From Buddleja alternifolia (Eukaryota; Streptophyta; Magnoliopsida; Lamiales; Scrophulariaceae), in NCBI GenBank assembly GCA_019426215.1, contig CM033408.1:23318375-23382374 (forward strand): a stretch of DNA of 64,000 bases, written 5' to 3'. The notes beneath the pieces were generated by a model that was not told where the DNA came from, did not search any database, and saw only the letters and a list, made by a program, of their open reading frames with translations. Each line of letters opens with the position of its first letter. Position 1 is the stretch's first letter. Made by a program: the position numbers and the translations under genes. Positions 45,517-56,999 of this stretch are shown one piece after another.

Positions 45517-47001
45517 TTATAACTTGGACAAGTAATCTGTTTTGGTATTTTCACTCCTGAGAATTTGATATATTTCTAGCTTGGTAAAGCTTTTCCTTAG
45601 TATTTCAATGGTCTCCAAGTATTTTGCCATCCTTATCTCCTTAGCCTCGTAGGTGTCTTCTATTTGGTTAGTCACTAGCTGAGAATCCGAGTATACTATT
45701 AAATTTTTAGCTCCTCCTTTCAAGGCCATTTTTAGCCCGATAATCAGGGCTTCTTATTCTGCTTCATTGTTACTTGCCTTAAATTCAAATCTGATATCCT
45801 TCTGGAGTAGTTAGCATAATTCCAGCTCCACTTCCATCAAGGGTTGTTGATCCGTCTACATGGAGTAGCCAGACCTTTTCCTTATCCTCTTCTACCAGTT
45901 CAGGCAGAATCATTTCCGTAACAAAATCTGCTAAGGCTTAGGCCTTGATCACCGTTCGGGCTGAGTATTCTATCTCGAATTTGCCTAACTCCACCGCCCA
46001 TTTTACAAGTCGTCCTGAATTTCATGCTTTTCCTAGTATCGTTTTCAGCGGCTGGTTGGATTTCACAATGATTTTGTGTGATAGAAAGTATGGCTTTAGC
46101 CTTGTTGCTGTGATGACGAGGGTCAGAGCAAATTTCTCAATCTCTAAATATCTAGACTCAGTATCGGTGAACACCTTGCTGGTATAGTAGATGTGCATCT
46201 CTATCCTGCCTTCTTCCCTAACTAATACCGAGCTAATGGATTTTCAACAACTGATAAGTACAATATTAAAGGTTCTCTCTTTATTGGCTTGGTTAAGTAG
46301 GGTATCTGGTTTATGTACTCCTTTAGCTCCCTGAAAGCTTGTTGACATTCTTCTGTCCACCTGAATCCTTCAGCTTTCCTTAATACTTCGAAAAATGGCA
46401 GACTCCTTTCTGCTGACCTGGAGATGAAGCGGCTGAGTGCCATAACTAGTCCTGTTAGCTTTTGTACTTCGTTGATATTCCGAGGCTCAGCTATGCCCTG
46501 AATAACTTTGATTTTTTCTGGATTAACTTCTATTTCCCTCTCCGTGACCATATATCCAAGGAATCTTCCACCTTTGATTCCAAATGTACACTTAGCTGGA
46601 TTTAGCTTCATTCAATATGTTTTTAATGTTTTGAATGTTTGTTGCAAATCCCCCACATGGGTATTTTCCAGCTTGCTTTTCACCACCATACCGTCCACGT
46701 ACACCTCTATATTTTTGCCTATTTGGTCCCTAAACATCATATCCACTAGTCTCTAGTATGTTTCTTCTGCATTTTTCAATCCAAATGGCATGACTACATA
46801 GCAGTAGGTGTTAAATGAAGTTATGAAGCTAACTTTCCTCCTATCCTCCGTGTCTGGGGGAATCTGGTGATATCCACTCTGAGCATCCATTGTGTTGAGT
46901 AGCTTGAATCCTGTTGTTGAGTCAACTAGCTGATCAATCCTGGGCAGGGGATAATGGTCCTTTGGGGAAGCCAGGTTGAGATCTCGAAAATTGATGCACA
47001 T
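45517..47001 (-). pseudogene. gypsy reverse transcriptase and RNase H, broken
   Basis: RT fragments: 47001-46753 has CINFRDLN, PLPRIDQLVD, MDAQSGYHQI and VVMPFGLKNAEETY. The following stretch has VYVDGMVV, where YVDD has become YVDG. The thumb and connection lie at 46611-46222 ([20 protein letters not shown]). RNase H is at 45729-45517, with IVYSDSQLVTNQI and the LRSENTKTDYLSKL end. A stop just after AEETY and other breaks show a dead polymerase. Confidence 0.82.
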
Positions 47002-47666
47002 CCTCTACTTGGATCCACCTTTAGGTACCAACACTTTGTTGGAGGCCCATTCTGGAAATTGTATCTCCTCGATGTGTCCTACTTTTATTAATTTATCTAA
47101 TTCTCCCTTAATGACCGCATCCTTTTCCGGTTTGAAATGTTACTTTTTCTGAATAACGTGTTGTGCATCCGAGTAAAAACTGAGGTGGTGCTCAATTACA
47201 GTGGGGTAAATTCCCGTTAAATCACTTGCTGACCAGGAAAAAACCTTAGCATAATCTCGCTACAATTTTATGAGCCTTTCTTTTAGGTCCTTTTCCTGGT
47301 GAGATCCAATCCCTACTGTTTTTGAGGCATCTACAGGTACAATTTCAACGCTCATGAGTTCTCCTATGGGTTCTACATGCGCGGATATCCTTTTTTCTAC
47401 CTCTCCTCCCCCTTTTTCCGATTTGAGCTATTTGTCCTCCATTGTTTTATCTCCTTTTTTCATTGATGTCAGGTAGCATTTTCGCGCTGCATATTGATCT
47501 CCTACAAATTCCCCTACTCCCTGGGGTATAGGGAATTTGATCTTCATGCGGGGGATGAATATCACAGCTCCAAATAGTATTAGAGTGGGGGTCTTCCTAG
47601 GATGGCATTATAAGCTGAGGGAACGTCTACCACCAGAAATTTTACCAGCTTAGTTACCCGGTTAGG

Positions 47667-48200
47667 CAGTGGCGGATCTAGAAATTTGGGTCAGTGGGGG
47701 CACCAGAGACAGAGCCAGGAATTTTACCAAGGGGGGTGAGATTGTTGTGATATAGCTATATAATTTGTTTTTTGCCAAATAGACGAAGGATTTAAGGAGG
47801 GTGCCCCCCGCGGTACGGCACACTATATTTAAGGAGGAAAATATAATAAGGAACTAGGTTCAATTACAACTTTTGACATACTTTATACTCTTATATCTTT
47901 TTCGTTAAAGCCAAAATTTTGGGTTTTGGGGGGGAGGGGGCAAACTCAAAGTAAAGGGAGAAAACGTGATATTTTTCGATCTTGTGGGGGGACAAAATTC
48001 AAATATAAAAAAATTTGTAAGGTAAAAAAATGATTTTTCAAAATTGAAGGGGGGCGAGCGCACGCTCCAGCCCCCTGGCTCCGTCCCTGGGGGGCACAAT
48101 TTACCGAGAGTGAGATGGAAATTGAAATTGAAGGGGGGCCTTTAAAATTTGAGTGGGGGCACTGCCCCTCCTCCCTTTAATGCACGTGTGTCCGCACCTG
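47667..48200. mobile_element. hAT element inside gypsy pol, 534 bp
   Basis: The ends are CAGTGGCGGATCTAG and TGTCCGCACCTG (inverse CAGGTGCGGACA). The 8-bp duplication CGGTTAGG is exact on both sides (47659-47666 and 48201-48208), as expected for hAT transposons. It sits between the protease and RT parts of the gypsy element. No coding content. Confidence 0.88.
47704..48089. mobile_element. hAT element inside the hAT element, 386 bp
   Basis: The ends are CAGAGACAGAGCCAGG and, inverted, CAGGGACGGAGCCAGG. The 8-bp duplication GGGGGCAC is exact on both sides (47696-47703 and 48090-48097). This is the innermost level of the nest. The interior is non-coding and G-rich on the plus strand at both ends. 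Confidence 0.9.
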
Positions 48201-48325
48201 CGGTTAGGTGCTTGCCCTAGTGACATAGGCAATGTGATTTTCCCTATAGGTAAAACCTATTCTCCTACAAAACCATATAGCGGGGTGTTTACGGCCTCCA
48301 ATTTGGCATCCCCCAAAGTCATCTG

Positions 48326-48619
48326 CTAAAATCCTTGGTAAAAAAGGATGTCTACAGAACTTCCACTGCCGATGAATACTCTTTGCACATTATAATTAGC
48401 TATCGTGGTGGTAATGACCAGAGCATCATTGTGAGGCGTTTGGATAGTTGAGGTGTCCTCCATACCAAAGCAAATTTCTTCCTGAGGAAGATCCTGGCTA
48501 ACATTTAGGAAGAAAGCAGGAACATTCTCTGCATGTCGTACATTTCGTCGTAAAGCTCTTCCTGATTCTGGGCCACCAGATATCATATGAATTGTTGGTA
48601 AGGGCTTATTCCCATGCAT
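48326..48619 (-). pseudogene. gypsy aspartic protease fragment
   Basis: The frame holds HNDALVITTTIANYNVQRVF followed by IGSGSSVDILF. The family has D-S/T-G at the active site (RRVLVDTGSSVDILF-like), so the catalytic aspartate has become glycine. It lies between gag and RT, as in Ty3/gypsy elements. Confidence 0.8.
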
Positions 48620-49495
48620 GTTAGTGGGAGTTTTTTCATTATTTCTTTCTCCAGGTGGGCTGGCTCCTAGGGATTACGGGAAATGTCCCTAATTTCCTGG
48701 TCCCGCTCTTCCTAATCCTCTTCCTGAAGCTCTTCCTCTACCTCGTCCTGGATATTGAGATGTTCTTCTTCATTTGAATGAAGATCCATTATTATTGCCA
48801 TTCTCCACTGTATTATTGTTTATCAAGAACTCTTTCAACTTTCCTACTTTATTTAAATGTTCCAACTCCAAAGCTAGTGCTCTACAGTCCTCCGTATGGT
48901 GACCAGGTTCCTGTATGATATCGACAATAGGGTCTATTTGCAGCATTTTGAGAGTTACTTCCTGAGCTAACTGGCCATCGTACTAGGCCTTTGTTCTCCA
49001 CCTCCATAAATTGTTGCGTCAAACTTCTTGGTGCTGGAAAGGGAGGTCTAAATGATTGTCACCCTCTAGTCACGGGTCCATGAGAGTTCCATCTGCTTAA
49101 TCCGCCGTGCTTAGAAATTTCCTGATTTTCTCCCTCTTTTCACTCCTTTTATATTTCCACTTTCCTAGTTAATTGAGCGTCCTTCATGTTGACATACTTT
49201 TCCAATCGGCTAAGCAATTCGTCAAAGTTACTTGATAGTTTTTTAGTTAGCGATTTGAACAAATCTTCCTCATGCAAGCCTTGCTTGAATGCACTGGTTT
49301 TTAGATCGGCTGTAGCTGAGGGTACTCCAGAGTAGCAGCATTAAATCTTTTCACATAAGATCGTAAGGTTTCATCGCCTATCTTCTTTATGTTAAAGAGG
49401 CTCAGTAAGGTTTGCTCATGCCTTTTGCTGCTAGCAAATTGGTAGAGAAATGTTGTGTTGAACTCCAGGAAAGATCCAATAGATCATTCAGGTAA

Positions 49496-50440
49496 CTAGT
49501 TGAACCATAACTGTGCTGACTTAGTCAGCATTGTTAGGAACACCCGACATTTAATGGCGTCCAAGTATCTGTGTAACAAAGCATAATTCCTAAAAGTGTA
49601 CAAGTGATTCTTGGGGTCTGATGTGCCATCGTAGGTCATCATAGAGTAGATTTTGAAATCTCGTGGCAATTCCGACTGCATTATGGAATTAGTAAATGGG
49701 ATTCCTTGATCCGCACGTACTTTTCCTCCAGTTATCTTCTTTTCCATTTCCTCCATTCTTCTTTCCATGAGATTCCATTGGTTTGTCATTTCCTTTATTT
49801 TTGCGCGTCCTCCTGGATTTCATCCTGAGGAATGAATTGACTCGTTGTTGTTAACCTCCTCATCGAGGTCCCTTTTTCCCTCCTATCCTGGGCGATGGCC
49901 CCAATTTTTTATATCATATTTTTCCTCCTGCCTAGGAGGTAGCATTTTTCCTTGGAATATTTCCTAATGTGTTACATTGGGCGAGATCCTGCCCTGCAGG
50001 ATTCTCTCCTCATGAAATTCAGTGCGTCTCATTTGGCGACCTTTCTAGGCAGGATATTTTCTAGTGGGTTCTCCATCTCCACATATGTTCACATGTTGAG
50101 CAAATTCCATCCTCCCTGCTCGTTTTCTAGAGCCATTTTCAGGAGTGAACTCCAGATCGATATGAGTATGAGCATTTTTGGGTACTTACTGTACCGAACT
50201 TCCTCCCATCCTACCCGGACCATGCGGATCTGGGATTTTCTTCGCGACCTGGATGGCTGTGTCAATCAGTTCCTGCAATTGTTCCTTAGTTAGGTGATAA
50301 GATGGAGCAATCTGCATGGAGTTTTCCATCCCTACAGCTTGCGTTCCAGGTGATGGAGAAATTCCATCTTCACCAACCGAGACTCCACCCCCACGTGCTA
50401 TGGGGGTCTCCTGTAATTCGCCAATTAAATGCCTAGCCAA
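49496..50440 (-). pseudogene. gypsy gag, broken
   Basis: The N-terminal part at 50440-50186 is a linker-type sequence with LTKEQLQELIDTAIQ. The capsid-like retrotrans_gag domain begins at 49789-49496 with MMTYDGTSDPKNHL, TFRNYALLHRYLDAIKCRVF and AQLWFN. More gag, in shifted frames, continues to about 48700. A functional copy would have one uninterrupted frame. Confidence 0.78.
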
Positions 50441-50625
50441 GATGGTTGGGGTCTCAGGAGCATTGTTACCTCTAGTTGCCGGAAGTAACGTCTCCTTATT
50501 CCCATAACCTCCATAGTTTCATCCATTTCCTTGATATGTTGACCTTCCATCAAGCTTGTGAAAGAAAAGAAAATTGTGAAAAAAATAATAAAGTGTTGCC
50601 TCACGCCTTGAAGCTCAATTTCGCA

Positions 50626-50637
50626 CAGACAGCGTCA
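50626..50637 (-). other. Primer binding site of the first gypsy element
   Basis: The minus strand reads TGACGCTGTCTG just inside the 5' LTR. It equals the second element's TGGCGCCGTCTG except for two transitions, so it is a decayed version of the same tRNA-derived site. Confidence 0.65.
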
Positions 50638-50639
50638 AT

Positions 50640-51175
50640 TGATGCACGTGGAATTTACACCAATAAACTTATATGATAATTGTGAGAAATTGAGTATAAA
50701 AGCTATAAAGTAATAGAGTGTAAAATGCGTAAAAGTGTAAAGTTGTTTATTGATTATCAATAATGGATATTTATACAAGCTAGATGGCTTCTATACAAAT
50801 ATGGTAAGTAGAATCCGGCTGATTTCCTTCCTGCCCTATTTATGGTAGCCAGGGCTATTTCTGGAAGCTTTTGGATGTCTTGAAATCATCCTAAAAACGT
50901 TTCTGGCCAGCTCCATATTTAGCATGCCGAATCTTCCTGCTTCGGTAAGTGTTTGACTACTCCTCTTTGATTGATTTTTGATTGGATACTTGATTGGATA
51001 TTGTTTGTTTGATTGATATCCTTCTTTTTAGGGCTTTGACTTGAGCTCTACTCTTGTTAATTGGATGAGGCCGAAATGTCAATACATGGGCTAAAGTATT
51101 ATAATAAAATAAAGAAATATATAATATTCTTTGGGCTTATCAGCTTGGCCCAATGGATGATATCGACCCACATTA
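50640..51175 (-). repeat. 5' LTR of the first gypsy element
   Basis: On plus it starts TGATGCACGTGG and ends GACCCACATTA. It lies two bases from the primer binding site, which identifies it as the 5' LTR for the minus-strand genes. Confidence 0.88.
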
Positions 51176-51838
51176 GTATTAATTATATCAATTAAAGAAA
51201 GAATAAAAAAGAGAAGCACACTAATTAACATTTAAAAAAAAAAGTTGTACTCATAAATAAGTGTGTATATGTTATATAATAAAATGACAATATGAATAAG
51301 TTTATCACTTTATTTATATAAGTAATATAATACTTAAGAAAATAAATGATTAGTTTAATTAAAAGATAACAACGAATAACATGGATTATCAGTAGTTATT
51401 TAAAACAAAATTAAAGTATTAACATATATAAAAGAAAATAATGTATTAATAGTGATCATAAACATTTATGTGCGATTTTTTTCTTAAATTTAATATGTGT
51501 TATTCATAATACTAAAATAATTTTACTATTTACTTCATATATATTGACAACTAATTTATTTAATGAATTTAGCATTAAATCAATTCTGGAGTTAAATTAC
51601 AATGAAATGTAATCGTAAAGGGGCAAAGTGATATAGATTATTATTGACGGGTGGAATGAATTTATAATTTTACATAAATCAACGGTATTTTTGTGTATCA
51701 ATTGTCTAGGGGGTGTTTGATGTATTTTAATGTAGTAGAGGGGGATATGTTGAAGATTTTAGGGGTAGGGGGTGGGGGGAGTATTTGATAGTGTGTCTAT
51801 AGTAGAGAAGGACAAAAAGAATTTTGCCCTAAAAATTA

Positions 51839-52829
51839 TGAGTGAAAAACATATTTGAATTGACCACAATAACATTGATTATGTTGGATGCTAGTGTACA
51901 TACTATTTCTTCATAGTGAACTTCCTCATTCTTCGTTTTGTCCATCATGTCACTCCTATATAACCTTTACACAACGAATTCTCAATAATATTTTTCCACT
52001 TGACGGCATCAAGATTAGGGTCTAACATTGGAATCAATCTTTCTTCAATAAAAGCGGGATGGGGTCGATTTGAGTTCGGATCGAAAACTACTTGAAATCA
52101 GAGTACCCTCACTATGACCAAGTTTAGATTTGTCAAAACATGAATTCACATCAATCAATCAACAATGTCAATCAAGGTTCAAATGTGATACTAAGAGGAG
52201 GGCGTCTTTTTTAGGACAAAATCTTGCGGTTCTGGTCAAAGCGAGCAATATCTCACGCAAGAATGTTCTATTTTCGAGTTCTTTTGGTATTCTAAAGCCC
52301 CTTGTTTAGGAGTGTGATGATGAATATGCAACTACCGTCCCACATCGTCTGAAAACGAGGGATTTGAAAGACATATAAACCCAGAGCTCTCCTCTCTATA
52401 TTGAGGCGTCTTTTCAAGACAGTTATGTACCTCCAACCAATATGGATATTACATTGCGCAAAGGCGTTTTGTACTGTTCGAAAATGCAAATGCATACCAT
52501 ATCATATATCTATGATGTGGCAATCTTTTCAAGATATAATTATGATGGTTTTCCTATTGGATGAATATTTCATTTAAGTTACAACTACTGTTCATTAATG
52601 AGATGAATTTATCACCTCGAGACCCAACTACTATACAGCGAACAATGGTCTAAATCCATTCATCGCCATTCACCACCAATGGCTAGGTTTACTACTATGA
52701 AGGAATTCGTGCTTAAAAGATTTGAACTCCTAATTATTCATAGAGGAAATATTAGGTTTTATCGATGAGGCCTACCACTTGGCTGAAATGAGTATGCTTT
52801 TGATGGTAAAATGCTTGAACACAACTGAT
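51839..52829. other. Intergenic, possibly with an old LTR fragment
   Basis: No gene was recognised. At about 52330-52440 the plus strand reads CGTCCCACATCG and TATAAACCCAGAGCTC, a combination often found at the start of plant LTR or TRIM elements. No partner or ends were found. The minus-strand open frame across it has no known motif. Confidence 0.35.
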
Positions 52830-53003
52830 GTACTGGGAATTCTATGCTACACTAGGTCTAATGGAGCTACTGCAGTCAACACCACATATTTATGTTAGGG
52901 TGGGTGGTTTATGCATAAACCACCCACCCTAACATAAATATGTGGTGTTGAGTGCATTAGCTCCATTGGATCTAGTGTAGAACAGAACCACCCACTGATG
53001 TAG
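52830..53003. repeat. Palindrome with a perfect 74 bp core
   Basis: Positions 52877-52950 are a perfect palindrome: 37 bp arms CAACACCACATATTTATG... meeting at ATGCAT without a loop. Outside the core, similarity of the two arms continues imperfectly (CTACACTAGGTCTAATGGAG against CTACACTAGATCCAATGGAG) for about 45 bp more. No target duplication was identified. Confidence 0.9.
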
Positions 53004-53167
53004 CATACAGAAAATGATATAGATCACATCACTTATAATGTATGCCAGTATTGATGTGATATAGTTTATATCTTTTAGTTTTCAACCTTGAGTGTAAAAG
53101 AGTTTTTTTTTTCTTTTGATGTGTTATACTCGGATCAAATATATACGACAAAGCTAGATTTCACCTT

Positions 53168-53888
53168 TGATATGGTTCAAAATTTACACCACAAAAATGT
53201 ATAAATTTAAATGTGATTTATACTCTAAAACTACTATGAAATAATATGCTAAAATACGTAATAAAGACTTGAATTTACAAGATGAGTAGAAATGATGAAT
53301 TTCTATTAACTTTCTTGAAAGAGAATACAAGTAATGTAGTGAAATTGTTAAGTGAATGTCAAAATTACATGAAAATGTCTTAAAGTCTCTTCCCTATACC
53401 CTAATGGCCGAATTCTCTCCTAATTTTGGTGTGTTGGGCGTTTTTTTGGAGTAGTGGGGAGGAAATGGAGATCATTTTCCCCATTTTAGGGGGTAGTGGT
53501 TGGACTTTGACTTGGTCCAACCTTATCCCATCGTCAGTTGTCTCTTTGTAGCCTTCCTTCCCTCTTTTAGCTATCCACATTCTAGCTATCCCTTTAATCT
53601 TCTTAGCATGATATAGGAGCTTCCACGTAGCTTGATCTAGGAGTCTCCACATAGCTTGATGTAGGTGTACATTATTCTTTCAATACGTGATCAGATGGTG
53701 CCTCATTAAAAACCTTACCAAGAAAACCCAATGGGATAAAACCTTGGTTAAGGGAAAATGAGTGCAGGCTTTGATGTCGATCCTTCCTTAAATGTCCAAT
53801 TATTTCGCCGACCCAAGTAATTGGTGTTTCTCGGGGCCCAATTCATACATAAGCCCAAATAGTAAATATGATATTTATGGCCTTATCA
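53168..53888 (-). repeat. 3' LTR of the second gypsy element (721 bp)
   Basis: On plus it starts TGATATGGTTCAAAATTTAC and ends GGCCTTATCA. Its first 64 bases match the partial LTR at 63937-64000 apart from a few, mostly transition, changes. Confidence 0.85.
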
Positions 53889-53890
53889 TA

Positions 53891-53905
53891 AGTCCCCCTA
53901 CTCTT
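53891..53905 (-). other. Polypurine tract of the second gypsy element
   Basis: The minus strand reads AAGAGTAGGGGGACT two bases before the 3' LTR start TGATAAGG. This is the expected plus-strand primer site. Confidence 0.75.
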
Positions 53906-54780
53906 AAGGGGCGAACTATTAAGTTTGCTGAACAGGTTGCTACTTTAAAGATGGATCCAAAACAGCCAGCTGATGGAGGTGCTCTTCCGAGAGGCCAAAA
54001 GACTGTCGAGCCTTCTTCGAGGTAGCTGACGAGCTATCCACCTTCGAGACTTTTGAGGTGCTCGGCTAGGCCACTCTTTTATAGATATTTCCTACATTTC
54101 CTTCACAAAATTATTATTGTCTCATTTTTATTTTTGCATATGTTTTTTATTTGGATATTTCTTTTGAGAATGTTATTTTGACAATGCACATTTTGGTTTT
54201 GAAGACAGTATTTATCATGTAGTTCATTTATGATTATCAACACCATGTTATATGATATGCAAATATGATGACTTAGATGTATTAGACATGGCACATAGAT
54301 GATGAAATTCATTAACCTACAATAGATAAGAACATGACATATGTAGTATGCCACAATAATAAGCCAAGGTATTACTTTTAACATATAAATGATGAAATGT
54401 CAACATTTAGTAATGTATGTATTTATGATGAATGTTTATACATGCAATTATTTTGGCAATGTATATGAGTAATAATATTATCAAAAATTTCTATGCATGC
54501 AATCATTTGGCAATGTACGCAAATAATAAATTTATGATGAACTTTTATACATACAATCATTTGGCAATGTGTATGAGCAATTCGGGATATAATTGTCCCA
54601 AAATGAATCGTAGTATAGAGTGGCTTTGCACCCCTTTTTCATTTTTTTTCAAGTGCATATTGAATACATAGTCAAACAAGGATATATGTACAACAAGAGT
54701 TTAGTATGCATTTCGTATACATGATTACATAAGGATATATATCCAACGAGAGTTTAGTATGCATCTTTCATCATTGTCGT
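53906..54780. other. Internal 3' region of the second gypsy element
   Basis: Mostly non-coding. A plus-strand frame ending at 54025 (FAEQVATLKMDPKQPADGG) may be the tail of the extra gene. At 54430-54590 the words ATACATGCAATCATTTGGCAATGTA repeat three times with about 60 bp spacing. Confidence 0.4.
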
Positions 54781-56672
54781 TGTTAGGAATTTCATGTTAG
54801 ATGTTTTGATGATGACAAATAGGACTTCCTGTTAGACCCCGAAAAATGTAAGTATAAAAGCTTTCATAGAATATTGTGTATAAGTACCTGAAAGCTTATT
54901 TATCTTAGGCTTATAGTTTTCATCTTTGTAGAATTTTAGACTAAGAATGTGATACTAAATCACTAAGGAGAATTCTGGGTAAGTCTACCAAGTGATAAAG
55001 TTGAAGATCAAGCGTCTGAAGCTACAGAAGATAAAGATCTCTTGAAGCGTCCGTCAAACGTTTTAGAGACTATTCCAGGTTACAACTCCAGCGCTCGAAA
55101 TACGAATGGATAACTCAGGCCGAATACTCAACACTAAGTCAATGATGGAATTCTGAGTGAGCCTATCAAAGACAAGATTGAAGAGTAAGCGTCTGAAATA
55201 AAGAGAAGAGACTCAGGATCAGTCCAAGCGTCTGTCCAATGCACGAGAAAAACTGTCCTCTTCAGCAAGCGTCCAAAAGGCTAAACCAACACGACCTACA
55301 ATGAACGTAACCTGAGAATTCAAACCCAAAGCTATCCAAAGACTTAAATAATGCATGAATCAAACGGACAAATTATTTCCAACGGAAATAAAACAAGATG
55401 CATTAAAAGTCGGATAAGTGCTATTAAAATATAAGCACTATAACGTATGGGTAAGCCATTCATTTGACCAAGACTGTCAGAAATTATGAAACCAAGAACA
55501 TGCTTAACTAATTAAGTATACTCAAAGTTAGAAATGTCAGAACTCAAGGAATGTTTGGGGAAACGAGATTCCAACCGTATCAAACGGACAAAAACCACCA
55601 ATACCTTATAAATAGCCCTTTCAACAAATAAGTAACACAGAGAGCAAAAATAACCGTGATATATACAAGAGATATACCTGAATATCCTAGTGTGAATAAC
55701 CGTCACAACCTCTTGTATGTAGAAAATTATACAAAAAAACACAAGAAAAGAATACCTACCATGTTGAAAGAAAAACTTACAAAAATCCATAGCCAAATAT
55801 CCGTATAAACTTTTCACAAATATTCCAGAGACAGTCAACTATATCTCAAACCCCTTTTTGAAGACCCTACATTACTATTGAGATATCCTCAAGTTGTTTG
55901 AACTTTCCAAAACCAAACAAAGCCATTACAAAACCTTTCAACATCTTTCGTTTGAGTGAGAAAGTGTGTTGACTTACAAGCGCCATTTTTGTGTAAAAGA
56001 AGCTTGTGGAAGAAGATCTCTACTGGAGCTGAAATCTGTGTGACCAAGGAGTTCCGGGATTAAGTGTAACTTGCATTATTTCTGGGTGAAAGAAGTAAGG
56101 GGATAGAAGATCTTTAGTGGAGCTGAAATCTGTGTGACCAAGGAGTTCCAAGATCATATCCAACCTCTCTCTATTTTGTAGAAGTCTCTGTGTGACTCTT
56201 CGATAATCATCATAGTGGAAAACCTCTCTGATAAAGGGAGAAGAAGGACGTAGCTGGGATTACATCACCCAGTGAACCTTACAAATATCTTGTGTCATTT
56301 ACTGTTCTGTTGTCTTACATTATACTGTCATATTATATCTTGAAAAGGCATTTAAACTAATAAGCGACTAATTGGTTAAAACGAACGCTAAGCTATAAAA
56401 ACATTTCCGCTGTGCTAACCCTGATTTAGTGACTAAACTCTGCCCTACTTTGGTAAGTGTTGAAATCACCGAATCTAAATTAATTTTTCTCAAGCGCCTG
56501 AAACTAGCGCTTAAGTCATCATCCCTCAAGCGCCGCACCCAGCGCTTAAAGCTTTCCGAGCGTTCAAATACCTCACAGTAATACGAAAGTTTTTAGAAGT
56601 CGAAAAAGACTTCAGGGTCTATTCAACCCCCCCCCCCTTCTAGACCCTTTCGTATACCACTTGGGACCAACA
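54781..56672 (-). mobile_element. Solo LTR of a SIRE/Maximus-like copia element
   Basis: On minus it begins TGTTGGTCCCAAGTGGTAT followed by TCTAGAAGGGGGGGGG and TTGAATAGACC, the known start of SIRE/Maximus-type LTRs, and it ends CCTAACA. It is 1892 bp with flanks GTCGT (54776-54780) and GCCGT (56673-56677), a 5-bp duplication with one difference. No internal region or second LTR is present. The motif AAGCGTC(T/C)G recurs through it, and the segment TGGAGCTGAAATCTGTGTGA is duplicated (about 56021 and 56118). Confidence 0.82.
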
Positions 56673-56999
56673 GCCGTATTATATCAATCAGGATATTTCT
56701 TTAATGAATTGAGCAAAGCCATAGATAAAGGCATCATAAAAATCATAACGTCGAATTAACTTCAACTTTACACATCATAATGTTCGACAAGAATGGCATG
56801 AATTAATCTTAACATATAAGCATCTGGAAGATCACATAGATTTAACAAATAATTACCGAAAGATATCAGCATTTAGCATTATTAATTCAGTTATATGATA
56901 AGATAATACGTAATAAGCATGCATATACTGGAACAAGTATGCGTAGGGATGTCGAGAGAAAGAAGACAACTAACTCTCTTTTTTTCTTTAGATGTAGCA

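Larger units (their letters stand above)
38543..51175 (-). mobile_element. Tat-type Ty3/gypsy retrotransposon, 12.6 kb
   Basis: Two 536 bp LTRs (38543-39078 and 50640-51175) bound a minus-strand gag, protease, reverse transcriptase, RNase H and integrase. The order (integrase last) marks Ty3/gypsy. An extra plus-strand gene lies between integrase and the 3' LTR, a layout known from plant Tat-lineage elements. The copy is dead: frames are broken, protease reads GSGS and the RT box reads YVDG. The flanks GTGAT (left) and GTATT (right) are only a weak target duplication. By hand count the LTRs differ at a little over forty positions (about 8 percent), so the insertion is old. Confidence 0.85.
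37968..51829. mobile_element. MULE-type MITE split by a 12.6 kb retrotransposon
   Basis: The left arm (37968 onward: GGGCTAAAATGATTTTGCCC, then ACTATAGACACACCA and CTACTACATTAAAATACATC) is matched in inverse by the right arm ending at 51829. The 9-bp duplication TAAAAATTA is exact at 37959-37967 and 51830-51838. Removing the Ty3/gypsy insertion leaves an element of about 1.2 kb with TIRs of roughly 170 bp and no coding content. Confidence 0.9.

Noticed and set aside
38538..51180. A clean 5-bp target duplication for the first gypsy element
   Set aside because: GTGAT and GTATT agree at only three of five positions; the LTR pair and the split MITE are better evidence of the insertion.
52330..52440. 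TRIM or Cassandra-type LTR with 5S-like sequence
   Set aside because: A CCCACATCG word and a TATA-like stretch are present, but no 5S rRNA motif, no second LTR and no defined ends.
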